Assembly: GCF_928381505.1 (NCBI RefSeq)
Contig: NZ_CAKMSJ010000004.1
Coordinates: 248,001-312,000, forward strand
Length of the DNA stretch: 64,000 nucleotides
Source of the DNA: Rothia endophytica
Lineage (GTDB): Bacteria > Actinomycetota > Actinomycetes > Actinomycetales > Micrococcaceae
Reading direction: 5' to 3'
In this document: positions 7,436-16,374 of the stretch, piece after piece
How positions within the stretch are numbered: the stretch's first letter is position 1
Layout of the letters: each line of letters starts with the position of its first letter
Program-made: the position numbers and the translations under genes
Notes under the pieces: generated by a model
What the model was told of the DNA's origin: nothing
The model's database searches: none
What the model saw: only the letters and a program-made list of their open reading frames with translations

Positions 7436-8955
7436 GCTGATGCCTCATCTTCTGACTGGTCGGTTGCTTCTGAAATCTTGGGTGAGTCTGCTTCGGCCGC
7501 TTGAGCTTTAGCTTCAGCTGCGCGCCTCGCCTCTGCCTCAGCTTTTGCCTTGGCGTTCGCTTCCCAACGCGCCTGGGCCGCTGCTGCGCGCTCGGCTTCT
7601 TTGGCTGCCTTGCGTGCCTGAGCTTCTTCCTGTGCTTTGAGCTGTGCTTCCTTCTTGGCGTAGTAGCGACGCAAGAATTCGTCGCGGTACTCAAAGTAGG
7701 TGCCATCCTCGATTGCCTCGCGGGCATCGTCCACCATCTTCACAATGAAGCGTTCGTTGTGGATAGATGCCAGAGTGGCGCTGAGGCGCTCGTCAGCCTT
7801 GAAGAGGTGATGGACGTAAGCCTTGGTGTAGTGGGCGCAGGTGTAGCAGTCGCAGCCCTCAAAGATGGGGGTGAAGTCCGTCTTATAGCGGGCATTGGTC
7901 AGATTAAAGCGACCGTCCGGGGTATAGACCGCAGCGTTACGTGCCACGCGGGTAGGGGAGACGCAGTCGAAGGTATCCACGCCGTTTTCGATGCCGACAA
8001 AGATGTCATCAGGCTCAGAGATACCCAGCAGATGGCGGGGCTTGTTCTCGGGCAGTTCCTCGGCGCACCAGCGGACGATGGTGCCCAGGTTTTCCTTTTC
8101 GAGGGCACCGCCCAGACCGAAACCATCGAAGGGCATATCGCCTAGGTCCTGGCATGCCTTGCGGCGTAGGTCCTCATACTGGGCGCCCTGAATGACGCCG
8201 AACAGAGCCTGGTAGGGCTTGTGGGAGCGTTCTTCGGTCAGGCGCTGGTGCTCAGCGATGCAGCGCAGTGCCCAGAGGCGGGTGCGTTCCAGGGCTTCTT
8301 CCTGGTAGGCGCGGGAGTTATAGAGGGTGGTCAGCTCGTCAAAGGCGAACATGACGTCTGCACCGATCTTGTGCTGTACCTGCATGGAAACTTCGGGGGT
8401 GAAGCGGTGAATGTCGCCATTGATATGGGACTTGAAGAAGACACCGTCATCGTCCACGTGCGCCATGCGCTCCTTGCCGGTGGCAACGTCATCGTCGCCC
8501 AGGGGGCGGCCATCTGCACCAACGGCGTTGGCAACGGTACCCATGTCAATGACCTTCTTGAAGCCAGAGCCCAGGCTCATCACCTGAAAGCCACCGGAGT
8601 CGGTGAAGGTGGGGCCATCCCAGTTCATGAACTTGCCCAGGCCGCCGGCGGCATCCAGCACATCGGGGCCGGGCTGTAGGTAGAGGTGGTAGGCGTTGGA
8701 CAGTAGAGCCTGAGAGCCCAGCTCTTTCATGGCTTCAGGCAGCACCGCCTTGACCGTTGCCTTGGTTCCCACGGGGGTGAAGGCTGGGGTTTTGATGTCG
8801 CCGTGCGGGGTGTGAATGACACCGGTGCGCCCGCGGAACTCGCCGCCGTTGGCAGCAACACGCTCGGCGCTGGGGTTGGCGGTTTCGCTCAGACGCTTGC
8901 CGAGGGTAAAAGAAAAGCTGGGATCAGAAAATTCGGTATGAGACACGAGCACCAT
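7432..8955 (-). CDS. tgt: tRNA-guanine transglycosylase
   Basis: A 507-residue enzyme exchanging guanine-34 of GUN-anticodon tRNAs for queuine or preQ1. Motifs in order: FTDSGGFQVMSL (base-binding Asp), GVIQGAQYEDLR, GFGLGGALEKE, DTFDCVSPTR (nucleophile Asp region) and the zinc site C-D-C-x-x-C with a downstream His (CDCYTCAHYTKAYVHH). The usual length is about 380-420; the extra C-terminal 90 residues form a highly charged Ala/Lys/Glu/Arg coiled coil (AKKEAQLKAQEEAQARK...), probably RNA- or protein-binding. No queuosine biosynthesis genes are nearby, so the substrate is probably salvaged. Confidence 0.93.
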   Translation of the reverse strand: MVLVSHTEFSDPSFSFTLGKRLSETANPSAERVAANGGEFRGRTGVIHTPHGDIKTPAFTPVGTKATVKAVLPEAMKELGSQALLSNAYHLYLQPGPDVLDAAGGLGKFMNWDGPTFTDSGGFQVMSLGSGFKKVIDMGTVANAVGADGRPLGDDDVATGKERMAHVDDDGVFFKSHINGDIHRFTPEVSMQVQHKIGADVMFAFDELTTLYNSRAYQEEALERTRLWALRCIAEHQRLTEERSHKPYQALFGVIQGAQYEDLRRKACQDLGDMPFDGFGLGGALEKENLGTIVRWCAEELPENKPRHLLGISEPDDIFVGIENGVDTFDCVSPTRVARNAAVYTPDGRFNLTNARYKTDFTPIFEGCDCYTCAHYTKAYVHHLFKADERLSATLASIHNERFIVKMVDDAREAIEDGTYFEYRDEFLRRYYAKKEAQLKAQEEAQARKAAKEAERAAAAQARWEANAKAKAEAEARRAAEAKAQAAEADSPKISEATDQSEDEASA

Positions 8956-8989
8956 TCTACCCGGTGCGGTTTAGGCGTATTCTGAGCCT

Positions 8990-9607
8990 ATGAAGAGAGC
9001 CCTTGCATACTTGCGCCCTGCCCCTGCCCACCCGCTGCGGCATACGATTTTGGCTGTGCTCTTGCTGGGCGTGCTGTCTTTGGTCTCTAACATTTCAACG
9101 ACGGCGGAGCTTTCTGGGCAGGCTGATGTCACCTGGTTCTTTCGTCTGCTATTCAGCAAAGCACTTAACACCGGGGCTGTGTGGGCTGGCTTGGGTGTCT
9201 ACGTTGGTTGGCTCTGGGGACGCGCGCTGGTGGGTGCACTAGCTGCAGCGCTGGCCTCGGTAGGTGCGCTTGCGGTTCACTACGCCTTAGGTAATCTCAA
9301 CGGGATCATGGAGCCCTCTATCTGGGAGGAAAACCTACACTGGTTTGCCGCTTCATTCTTGCTATCAGCCCCGCTGGGAGTGGTAGGTGTTCTGGCGCGT
9401 AGACGGGACTGGCTGGGGCTGCTCTGTCGTCTAGTTGTGCCGTTAGGAGCTATTGCCGAGCCCTTTGTGGTGGGCATGTTCCGGTGGCCAGCCGGGTTTT
9501 CCTTCCCTTGGCCGCAGCTCTACTCAAGCTATGCGGTTGGTGCGGCGTCTATCGTCCTCGGCATCGCAGGTACAGTACTGGTTTTAACTCGGTGGCGGCG
9601 AAACTAG
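8990..9607 (+). CDS. Integral membrane protein of unknown function
   Basis: A 205-residue protein with about six hydrophobic segments and a basic N-terminus (MKRALAYLRPA) that fits an inside start. A conserved-looking loop (NGIMEPSIWEENLHWFA) and a C-terminal TRWRRN lie at the ends. The layout resembles the small actinobacterial membrane proteins grouped as DUF6518, but this is a weak match from memory. It is transcribed divergently from tgt with 34 bases between starts, so their promoters overlap. Confidence 0.6.
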   Translation: MKRALAYLRPAPAHPLRHTILAVLLLGVLSLVSNISTTAELSGQADVTWFFRLLFSKALNTGAVWAGLGVYVGWLWGRALVGALAAALASVGALAVHYALGNLNGIMEPSIWEENLHWFAASFLLSAPLGVVGVLARRRDWLGLLCRLVVPLGAIAEPFVVGMFRWPAGFSFPWPQLYSSYAVGAASIVLGIAGTVLVLTRWRRN

Positions 9608-9660
9608 GGGCTGTTCTCTTGCTACCCGTTTTGTACTATAACTACCAACTTTCGCTGTGC

Positions 9661-10101
9661 TTAGCGTTTAGAGAGGTGCTGAGAGAGGGCATCCAGTTCG
9701 CCTTTCACGGTGTGGAGGTCTAGCCCTTCACTGTTGCAGAGAGTGTAAATCTGAGCTGGAACTTTCTCCGCCTGACTCCGTAAGGCAGCTCCGGCATCTG
9801 TCAAGAGAAGGATGGTACGGCGCTCGTCCGCGATGTCCCGCTCTTTGCTGACCAGGCCCATGGCCACCAGGCGCTTAACCAGCGGCGTGAGGGTTCCCGA
9901 GTCCAACTCTAGGCGGGCGGCTAATTCCTTCATGGTGACAGAGCCCTGAGTCTCCCAGAGCACCAGCATCGCCAGGTACTGGGGGTAGGTCAGCCCTAAT
10001 TCTTTGAGAAGGTCTTGGTAAGTGCGGGTCATGAGACGTTGCGCCCGGTAGAGGGAAAAGCAGAGTTGGTTATCAAGCGCCAAAGTGTCGGTGGAAGTCA
10101 T
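9661..10101 (-). CDS. ohrR: MarR-family peroxide-sensing repressor OhrR
   Basis: A 146-residue winged-helix protein. The sensing cysteine is in LDNQLCFSLYRAQRLM near residue 14, the position of the peroxidatic Cys of OhrR. The helix-turn-helix (VTMKELAARLELDSGTLTPLVKRL) and wing (ERDIADERRTILLLT) follow. Organic hydroperoxides oxidise the Cys and release DNA. It is divergent from ohr with a 31-bp inverted repeat between them, the classic arrangement. Confidence 0.9.
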   Translation of the reverse strand: MTSTDTLALDNQLCFSLYRAQRLMTRTYQDLLKELGLTYPQYLAMLVLWETQGSVTMKELAARLELDSGTLTPLVKRLVAMGLVSKERDIADERRTILLLTDAGAALRSQAEKVPAQIYTLCNSEGLDLHTVKGELDALSQHLSKR

Positions 10102-10143
10102 ACCCTTAACATAGATTGCGCGTAATTATTTAGCAAGACAGAT

Positions 10144-10174
10144 TGATTGTATACAACTAAATTGTGTACAATCA
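10144..10174. promoter_or_regulatory. OhrR operator
   Basis: TGATTGTATACAA and TTGTGTACAATCA form a 13-bp inverted repeat with one mismatch around a five-base centre. It lies between the divergent ohrR and ohr starts and resembles known OhrR sites built on TACAAnn-type half sites. Confidence 0.75.
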
Positions 10175-10204
10175 AATAACTATTTTCTTTTGAAGGAGAA
10201 CCCC

Positions 10205-10633
10205 ATGGAAAATCTAGAAATTCTCTACACCACCGAAGCCCTCGCCACGGGCGAAGGGCGCAACGGGCACGTGCGCACCGCCGATGGTAGCTTCGAAGCC
10301 AACCTGGCTGTCCCCCAAGAAATGGGCGGCTCCGGTAAGGGTAACAACCCCGAGCAGCTCTTTGCAGCCGGTTACGCAGCCTGCTTCCACTCAGCGCTCC
10401 AGATGGTAGCCCGTGCCCAGAAGAAGAACATCGAAGGCTCAGCTGTTGGCGCTAAGGTCTCTATCGGCAAGCAGGGCGAAGGCTTCGGCCTGGCCGTAGT
10501 GCTTGAGGTCGTCATTCCTGAGATGGAGCATGCAGAAGCTCAGGCGCTCGCGGACGCCGCGCACCAGGTCTGCCCCTACTCCAATGCAACCCGAGGCAAC
10601 ATTCCTGTGGACGTTATCGTCACCGACAACTAA
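10205..10633 (+). CDS. ohr: Organic hydroperoxide reductase Ohr
   Basis: A 142-residue OsmC/Ohr-fold thiol peroxidase that reduces organic hydroperoxides. The two redox cysteines are in AAGYAACFHSAL and VCPYSNATRGN; the catalytic Arg lies in the N-terminal GEGRNGHVRT region. Start ATG 10205 follows GAAGGAGAACCCC; the earlier in-frame ATG lacks a ribosome site. Controlled by the operator just upstream. Confidence 0.94.
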   Translation: MENLEILYTTEALATGEGRNGHVRTADGSFEANLAVPQEMGGSGKGNNPEQLFAAGYAACFHSALQMVARAQKKNIEGSAVGAKVSIGKQGEGFGLAVVLEVVIPEMEHAEAQALADAAHQVCPYSNATRGNIPVDVIVTDN

Positions 10634-10681
10634 AACTTCTTCCTCCCTGCCCCAGCAGGGAAAGTAATCACCGTATCGCAA

Positions 10682-10725
10682 GAAAACCCCAGGCTCACTG
10701 TCGCTCGTGAGATCATGGGGTTTTC
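10682..10725. terminator. Bidirectional terminator between ohr and the SulP gene
   Basis: GAAAACCCCA pairs with TGGGGTTTTC, with an inner GGCTCAC/GTGAG stem. A-tract and T-tract flank opposite sides, so it can serve both converging genes. Confidence 0.75.
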
Positions 10726-10760
10726 CCGTTGGTGTTTCTTACTTTGCTAGCCCGGTACTG

Positions 10761-12257
10761 TTAGCCCAGCCTGCCGGTCAGCCGGCCGTGTAAATCTTCA
10801 CTGGTGGTGTTGAGCCCAACCACTGTCACGGTCTTGCCCAGTTTCTGGTACTTGGCAGTGATAGCGTCCAGCGCAGAAACGGTAGAGGCATCCCAAATGT
10901 TTGCATTGCTGAGGTCAATAACCACCTGGTTGGGATCCTCAGCGTATTCAAAGAGGGTATAGAGATCGTTGGACGAGGCAAAGAAGAGCTGACCGTCCAC
11001 CCGATACACCGCACGGGCGGCGTCCTGAACGCCTTCAATAGTGCGCTCAACGGTTACAAAGCGTGCAACCCGACGGGCAAAGAAGGCCATAGCCACCAAA
11101 ATACCAGCACCCACACCGTAGGCAAGGTTGTCGGTCAGTACCGTCACCAGCACGGTAGATACCATGACCAGGGTCTCTGCCTTGGGCAGAGCACGCAGGG
11201 TTGCGGGGCGGATGGAGTGCCAGTCAAAGGTGGTAGCTGCGACCACGATCATCAGTGCCACTAGAGCAGCCATCGGAATCAGAGCAACAATATCGCCCAG
11301 GGTCACAGACAGTACCAGAATAAAAACACCACCGAAGAAGACCGATAGGCGGGTGCGGGCCCGGGCGCCATTGATGTTGATCATGGTCTGGCCGATCATG
11401 GCGCAACCACCCATGCCACCAAAGAGACCGGTCACCAGATTGGCTACACCCTGGCCCCAGGATTCACGGGTTTTATCTGAGTGGGTGTCGGTGATGTCGT
11501 CCACTAGCTTGGCGGTCATCAGCGACTCGACCAGCCCCACCATGGCAAGCCCCAGTGCAAAGGGCGCGATAATCTGCAGGGTTTCTCCGGTGAAGGGAAC
11601 ATCAGGAATAAAGAAAGCGGGCAGCGAATCGGGCAGGGCACCGTGGTCACCCACGGTGGGCACCTTGACCCCAGCGAAAACTGTGAAAGCGGTGAGTAGC
11701 ACAATGGCAACCAGGGGCGCGGGGACGGCGGTGGTCAGCTTCGGCAGATAAATCACAATCAGTAGACCCACGGCTACCAGGGGATAGACTGCCCAGGGCA
11801 CTCCCATCAGCTGAGGCAACTGGGAAGAGAAGATCAGGATAGCCAGTGCGTTCACAAAGCCCACCATGACCTGCCGGGGAATAAAGCGCATCAGCTTGGC
11901 AACACCCAGAACCGCGAAGAGAACCTGCATGAGCCCGCCCAGGAGCACCGCCGCAACCAGGTAATCCACCCCGTGGCTGGCAGTCAGAGGCGCCAGCACC
12001 AGGGCAGTGGAGCCAGCCGCACCGGAAACCATTGCGGGGCGTCCGCCGGTGATAGCAATAACAATCGCCATGGTCACCGAGGTGAAAAGCCCCATACGCG
12101 GGTCAACTCCCGCCACCACCGCAAAAGCCAGTGCCTCAGGAATCAGCGCCAGCGCCACCACGATGCCCGCCAGCACTTCGACCAGAAGCAGGCGGGGGTT
12201 GCGCAGGGTGCGCCAAACAGACTGGCGTTCTTCAGGGGTAAGGCTCTGGGGCTGCAT
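10761..12257 (-). CDS. SulP-family anion transporter with STAS domain
   Basis: A 498-residue inner-membrane carrier (SLC26/SulP): about 10-14 helices, with the family motif near the N-terminus (VVALALIPEALAFAVVAG), GMGGCAMIGQTMININ mid-protein, and a cytoplasmic STAS domain at the C-terminus (VIDLSNANIWDASTVSALDAI). Likely substrates are sulfate or bicarbonate. I chose the ATG at 12257, which has AAAGGA six bases upstream; the ORF start 13 codons earlier has none. It sits alone between two hairpins. Confidence 0.85.
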   Translation of the reverse strand: MQPQSLTPEERQSVWRTLRNPRLLLVEVLAGIVVALALIPEALAFAVVAGVDPRMGLFTSVTMAIVIAITGGRPAMVSGAAGSTALVLAPLTASHGVDYLVAAVLLGGLMQVLFAVLGVAKLMRFIPRQVMVGFVNALAILIFSSQLPQLMGVPWAVYPLVAVGLLIVIYLPKLTTAVPAPLVAIVLLTAFTVFAGVKVPTVGDHGALPDSLPAFFIPDVPFTGETLQIIAPFALGLAMVGLVESLMTAKLVDDITDTHSDKTRESWGQGVANLVTGLFGGMGGCAMIGQTMININGARARTRLSVFFGGVFILVLSVTLGDIVALIPMAALVALMIVVAATTFDWHSIRPATLRALPKAETLVMVSTVLVTVLTDNLAYGVGAGILVAMAFFARRVARFVTVERTIEGVQDAARAVYRVDGQLFFASSNDLYTLFEYAEDPNQVVIDLSNANIWDASTVSALDAITAKYQKLGKTVTVVGLNTTSEDLHGRLTGRLG

Positions 12258-12298
12258 GATTCCTTTGGGGCACGGAAAGTTAGGGCAAAGACTCAACA

Positions 12299-12358
12299 GT
12301 ACCCGCTTTGTTCAGAAAGTACCCCCAGAGGTGGGTGTTTTCCCTAAAAAGCGGGTAC
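12299..12358. promoter_or_regulatory. Nested inverted repeat upstream of the SulP gene
   Basis: GTACCCGCTTT (12299) pairs with AAAGCGGGTAC (12348). The loop contains a smaller stem (ACCC with GGGT). It lies between the stop of the GH76-like gene and the SulP start, on one strand, so it could end one transcript or shape the leader of the next. Confidence 0.4.
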
Positions 12359-12372
12359 CTGTACTGCATGGA

Positions 12373-13596
12373 CTAGAGGACGCGGGCGGCGGCTTCCAGC
12401 GTTATCCAGACCTGGAGCTGGGTAGAGAGATCCACTGGCTGGCCAGGCTTGACGACCTCTGAAATATGCTGGGTAATACTGGGCGAGAAGAGGGCAACAG
12501 CCTGCCCGCGAATCTCATTGGGGTCGATGCCCAGTTCGTTCATAGGAAGATCGGGGTCATACTCCCGGCGCCCTGCCCAGAAGAGTTCGGCGGTAGCCAA
12601 AACCAGTGCCCGCGCCTTATCTCTGGTGGTAGCCGGGATGCTGGGGTGAGCGGCAACCTGCGCCAGGTAGCGCACCAGAATCCCGGTGAAGAGCCCGCCG
12701 TCCCCGTTGCCGTGAGTGGTGAGGACGCGCAGGGTATCGCCGGTGGCGGTGGTGAAGTCTTTGCTGAAATGGGCGTCAATGCCCTCCACCAGTTGCTCAA
12801 TATGGTGCACCGGGTCGACGGTCAGGCCCTCGGTGGCGCCGGCGTCCAGCAGGGTGAGGTAGGCACCCAGCACCGGCCCCTGATTGTAGGTGTAGTGGGC
12901 GCGTTCAAGGCGGGTCTCGGGAGCGTGGACGCTACCACCGGTAATGCGCAGGCCATCCAAATAGACCCCGCTCTGCTCATCAAAGAGGGTGGTATGCAGC
13001 CAATTGAGCAGACTGATGGTAGTCTCGTGCCGGTGAGCGCGGGCAAAGGCAAGAGCGATGGGGGCGGTAGCCGGGGTGTTCTTGAAATCCCGGTCCTTTG
13101 ACCAGAAAGCGCCACCGCCCAGGTCATCGGTGCAGGCATCGCTCAGTTCCTGGTAGAGGCGGCTAGCGGCGTCCTGCACAAAGGAATCCCCGCTACCTTC
13201 AACCGCAAAGGCCAGACGGTTGAGGCGCTCTAGAGCTAGAACTAGCCAGGCCATGTCGTCGTAAAAGTGGTTGGGGTAGGTGCCGTAATTGCGCACCTGA
13301 ATGCCGCGTAGCACAGCCCGCCCGCGGCGTAGATGCGCAGCGGCGGTATCGGTATCACCGCTGGTCAGGGCGCGGAAGCCAGCATCCACCAGAGCGTCCA
13401 TGAGGTGCGCCTGCCACCAGTAGTGCCATTCAGTGGCGCGCTTGCGGCGAGCGCGGGTTTCGGGGTGCTGCACCCGGCACAGAAAGGTGCCGGGGATGCT
13501 AAGCGCTCGGCCACCGAAAAGTCGCAGAACAGAGTGCTCGGCGAGTGCCGCGCGTGCTGAAAGGTCTTCTACTGAAAAATCTGGGGTGGCGTCCAT
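12373..13596 (-). CDS. Glycoside hydrolase family 76-like protein, cytosolic
   Basis: A 407-residue (alpha/alpha)6-barrel-type protein. TEWHYWWQAHLMDALVDA and the Asp pair in NHFYDDMAWLVLALERL fit GH76 alpha-1,6-mannanases; GGAFWSKDRDFKNTPATAPIALAFA and HYTYNQGPVLGAYLTL are further matching blocks. There is no signal peptide, so it acts inside the cell, perhaps on internalised mannan or mannoside oligomers. ATG 13596 is chosen for AAAGGA eight bases upstream. It is divergent from an MFS exporter. Family assignment is likely; substrate is inferred. Confidence 0.7.
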   Translation of the reverse strand: MDATPDFSVEDLSARAALAEHSVLRLFGGRALSIPGTFLCRVQHPETRARRKRATEWHYWWQAHLMDALVDAGFRALTSGDTDTAAAHLRRGRAVLRGIQVRNYGTYPNHFYDDMAWLVLALERLNRLAFAVEGSGDSFVQDAASRLYQELSDACTDDLGGGAFWSKDRDFKNTPATAPIALAFARAHRHETTISLLNWLHTTLFDEQSGVYLDGLRITGGSVHAPETRLERAHYTYNQGPVLGAYLTLLDAGATEGLTVDPVHHIEQLVEGIDAHFSKDFTTATGDTLRVLTTHGNGDGGLFTGILVRYLAQVAAHPSIPATTRDKARALVLATAELFWAGRREYDPDLPMNELGIDPNEIRGQAVALFSPSITQHISEVVKPGQPVDLSTQLQVWITLEAAARVL

Positions 13597-13717
13597 GGCG
13601 TCCTTTGGGTTGGGTGCTGGTGTCAAGTTTACCGTGACCCTACCGGTGAGCCCGGTGAGAGTAGCGATACATGCCACCTATCTCAGGAACCGGCTGAGGA
13701 GCGGTTATAGTGATGAC

Positions 13718-15010
13718 ATGTCTACTCCAACCTCAACCCAACACCGCTCTACCGTCTGGGTGTATTTGTCCTCCGCAGCCCTGTCGATGCTGGGCAATTC
13801 CATCGCCGGCATCGTGTGGCCCTGGCTGGTGCTAGAGCGCACCGGTAACCCTGCGGCAGCCGGTATAGTGGCGGCGGCTATCGCGGTTCCCTCCCTGATC
13901 TTTGCCTACTTCGGGGGCAACCTGGTAGATACTCTGGGGCGCAAACCGGTTTCGATTTTCTCCGACATCATCTCGGGGCTATCGGTCATCGCAGTCATTG
14001 TGGTGGATATGATCTTTGGGCTGGGCATGGCATGGTTCATCATCATCGGCATTTTGGGCGCCGTGGGTGATATTCCCGGTATGAGCGCCCGCGCCGCGCT
14101 GGTGGGGGACGTCTCGGCAACCTCCGGCAAAACCGTCGCCCAAATTTCGGGTTGGAACCAAGCCCTGAGCGGCGTCTCCTTCCTAGCAGGCCCCGCGCTC
14201 GCCGGTATTTTGATGACCACCCTGCCCATCGAGCAGGTCCTGTGGATTACCGCCGGCTGCTCCCTAGCTGCTGCTGCCTTCACCGCGGCTCTGCGTCTGA
14301 CGCCGAGCGCCAGCAGGATTCCCGCTGATGAGGGTGAAGAAACCATCGCTGAACAGGCACCCGAAGAAGACCCCTACAAAGGGCTGAAGGGCTGGAAGCT
14401 CGCACTGAGCTACCCCATCATGCGCCTGCTGGCACTAGATTCGTTACTGGCTATGGCACTGGTGATGCCCTACCTCATGGTGCTACTACCTGCCCACTTC
14501 CAGGGCATCAACCAGCCGGGCCTCTACGGCGCGTCCATGAGCGCCTTTGCGGTGGGCATGATGGCGACCTCAATTATCGCAGGACGCCTGGCCACCTATC
14601 CGCGCTGGGCCTGGGTCATCGGAATGATTTTCTACACCCTGGGCTTTGGCTTGATGGGGGCGCTGGGAACCCCCTGGGCGGCAATCGCCGGTATGGCTGT
14701 CTCTGGTTTGGGCGGTGGGGTTATGAACCCCCTACAAACAGTGCTGGTCACCGAAACTGTGCCCGAACAGATTCGAGGGCGCTCCTTTAGCGTCTTCATG
14801 GCAATTAGCCAGATTGCCGGGCCGGTAGGTCTAGTTGCCACCTCTATGGTGTTGGCTTTCGCGACCATCTACCAGGTCGCCGTCGTACTGGCTGGCCTGT
14901 GGGCGGTTTGCGCTATTTATCTCATCATCCGCGGGTTGCAGCTACTGCCGGTGCGGAGCGCCGAGTCATTAGCGGGCACCGCCGATAAGGCTGAAGCTCC
15001 TGAAGCCTAG
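13718..15010 (+). CDS. MFS transporter, exporter-like
   Basis: A 430-residue major-facilitator protein with about twelve helices. The A-motif after helix 2 reads GNLVDTLGRKPVSIFSD; an acidic cytoplasmic loop (EGEETIAEQAPEEDPYKGLKG) separates the halves. It looks like the EntS/MFS_3 exporter group. ATG 13718 starts right at the first hydrophobic segment's lead-in; the 95 codons upstream overlap the divergent gene and are not coding. Substrate unknown. Confidence 0.8.
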   Translation: MSTPTSTQHRSTVWVYLSSAALSMLGNSIAGIVWPWLVLERTGNPAAAGIVAAAIAVPSLIFAYFGGNLVDTLGRKPVSIFSDIISGLSVIAVIVVDMIFGLGMAWFIIIGILGAVGDIPGMSARAALVGDVSATSGKTVAQISGWNQALSGVSFLAGPALAGILMTTLPIEQVLWITAGCSLAAAAFTAALRLTPSASRIPADEGEETIAEQAPEEDPYKGLKGWKLALSYPIMRLLALDSLLAMALVMPYLMVLLPAHFQGINQPGLYGASMSAFAVGMMATSIIAGRLATYPRWAWVIGMIFYTLGFGLMGALGTPWAAIAGMAVSGLGGGVMNPLQTVLVTETVPEQIRGRSFSVFMAISQIAGPVGLVATSMVLAFATIYQVAVVLAGLWAVCAIYLIIRGLQLLPVRSAESLAGTADKAEAPEA

Positions 15011-15031
15011 AACCACCTGCGAGGACGCGGG

Positions 15032-16180
15032 CTAGCGTGGTGCCAGCGCCAGGCGGCGCTTACTGGTGATGGTCAGCGCCTCACCGGTGATGGGGTGGGT
15101 AAAGCTCAGCGACCGCGCCAAAAGTTGTAGAGGTAGCTCCGGGTCAGTTTCGGTGTGAGGTAGCACCTCTGGGTAGATAACGTCCCCGATGATGGGTGAG
15201 CCAGCCGCCGCCAGGTGCACCCGTAACTGGTGGGTTTTACCGGTGTGAGGCTCAAGGCGATAGTGGGCGAGCTGTGATGGCAGCCCTTCGATGTTGCTCA
15301 AAACGTCAAGGACATGTTTTTTCTTCATGCCAGTGGAGTTTTGGCTTACATCGCTGGACGGCCGCCCGGCGTCGGCGTCCTGCGCGGGGTAGCTTGCCAG
15401 GCAGATAATCTTCGACTCTGCGTTCAAGCCGGTGAAGGGTCGGTTGGCGCTACGGCGCTTGCGTTTTTCCGCTTTGGTCTCTGGAGCGAGCGGCGGGACG
15501 TCCCCCGGCAAGAAATCCACGCCGGTTTGTGCCACTTGCAACTGACCGTGGGCATTATCAATACGGGAGCGCACCGTCATGCTCTCTCCCACTCCCAGCC
15601 CGGCGATAGGCGCTGCGATCGCCTCGTAGGTCTTAGACAGAGCACGACGCTCAAACATCGTCTGGAAGGGTGCACGAGCCTCCGGCGTCTTAGCAAAGAG
15701 CACCACACCCGCCGTGGCCCGGTCCAGCCGGTGAATAGGGATCAGCAGGGGGTTGTTTTCCCTCACCCGTAGCTTGACCAGCGCCGTATGCGCCACAAAA
15801 GACCCGTTAGGGGTGGTGGGCAAAAAGTGGGGCTTATCGATCGCCAGCACCCACTCATCCTCATAGAGCACCGGCATATCAAAAGGAACCGGGCGCTCCT
15901 GCCCCAGCTCCCGGTAGTACCAAATCTTCTGCCCCACCAAGGGGGCATCCGGGGCAACCGTGCCTCCCTCAGCGTCCCTGACCTCGCCCCGGTTGAACCG
16001 ATCCTCAAAGAGCGGGCGGGCATGCGGGTAAAAACGTGCGGCTAGGTAATCCAGAACCGTCGCCGCACCCAGCGTATCGTCCGCAGAATTGGCGGCGTCC
16101 GGCAGCACAAAGCTCACGGCGTCGATGCCATTCCGCTGGGGAAGGGGCTGGGGCTTGAGGTGGCGGTTAACTCTGCGCAT
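15032..16180 (-). CDS. RluA-family pseudouridine synthase
   Basis: A 382-residue RNA modification enzyme. The catalytic motif IHRLDRATAGVVLFAKT holds the essential Asp; HTGKTHQLRVHLAAAGSPIIGD is the C-terminal family motif. A 50-residue insertion (KAEKRKRRSANR... to LSNIEGLP) between catalytic and C-terminal parts is unusual. ATG 16180 is chosen because the 50 codons upstream run through a strong RNA hairpin, and MRRVNRHLKPQPLPQRNG is a normal N-terminus for actinobacterial relatives. rRNA or tRNA target unknown. Confidence 0.85.
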   Translation of the reverse strand: MRRVNRHLKPQPLPQRNGIDAVSFVLPDAANSADDTLGAATVLDYLAARFYPHARPLFEDRFNRGEVRDAEGGTVAPDAPLVGQKIWYYRELGQERPVPFDMPVLYEDEWVLAIDKPHFLPTTPNGSFVAHTALVKLRVRENNPLLIPIHRLDRATAGVVLFAKTPEARAPFQTMFERRALSKTYEAIAAPIAGLGVGESMTVRSRIDNAHGQLQVAQTGVDFLPGDVPPLAPETKAEKRKRRSANRPFTGLNAESKIICLASYPAQDADAGRPSSDVSQNSTGMKKKHVLDVLSNIEGLPSQLAHYRLEPHTGKTHQLRVHLAAAGSPIIGDVIYPEVLPHTETDPELPLQLLARSLSFTHPITGEALTITSKRRLALAPR

Positions 16181-16232
16181 AGTTACCCATTCTCTCAGCC
16201 TTGCGGGGTCCCGGGCGACTTCTTTGGAGGAC

Positions 16233-16342
16233 GGGGGTGGGGCATACTCTCGCCGGCTGACCCTCTTGCCCGGTTCGCTAGCGCTCACGAGGCAATTCAC
16301 GCCAGCCCCGACCAGCCGGCTTTCGAGCATGCCCCACCCCCC
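16233..16342 (-). repeat. 110-base structured inverted repeat between pepT remnant and rluA-like gene
   Basis: Read on the minus strand, GGGGGTGGGGCAT pairs perfectly with ATGCCCCACCCCC at the other end. Inside, GCCGGCT pairs with AGCCGGC, then TTGCC with GGCAA around a GAGCGCTAGCGA apex. It is GC-rich with no T-tract. It may be an intergenic repeat, a processed RNA or a large terminator after pepT. It matches no RNA family I know. Confidence 0.5.
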
Positions 16343-16374
16343 TTCTACAGGAGACCGCGGAAATCCCAGCTTAT

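Noticed and set aside
13433..13717. 95-codon N-terminal extension of the MFS gene
   Set aside because: It overlaps the divergent GH76-like gene and is basic and non-homologous; ATG 13718 gives a normal MFS start.
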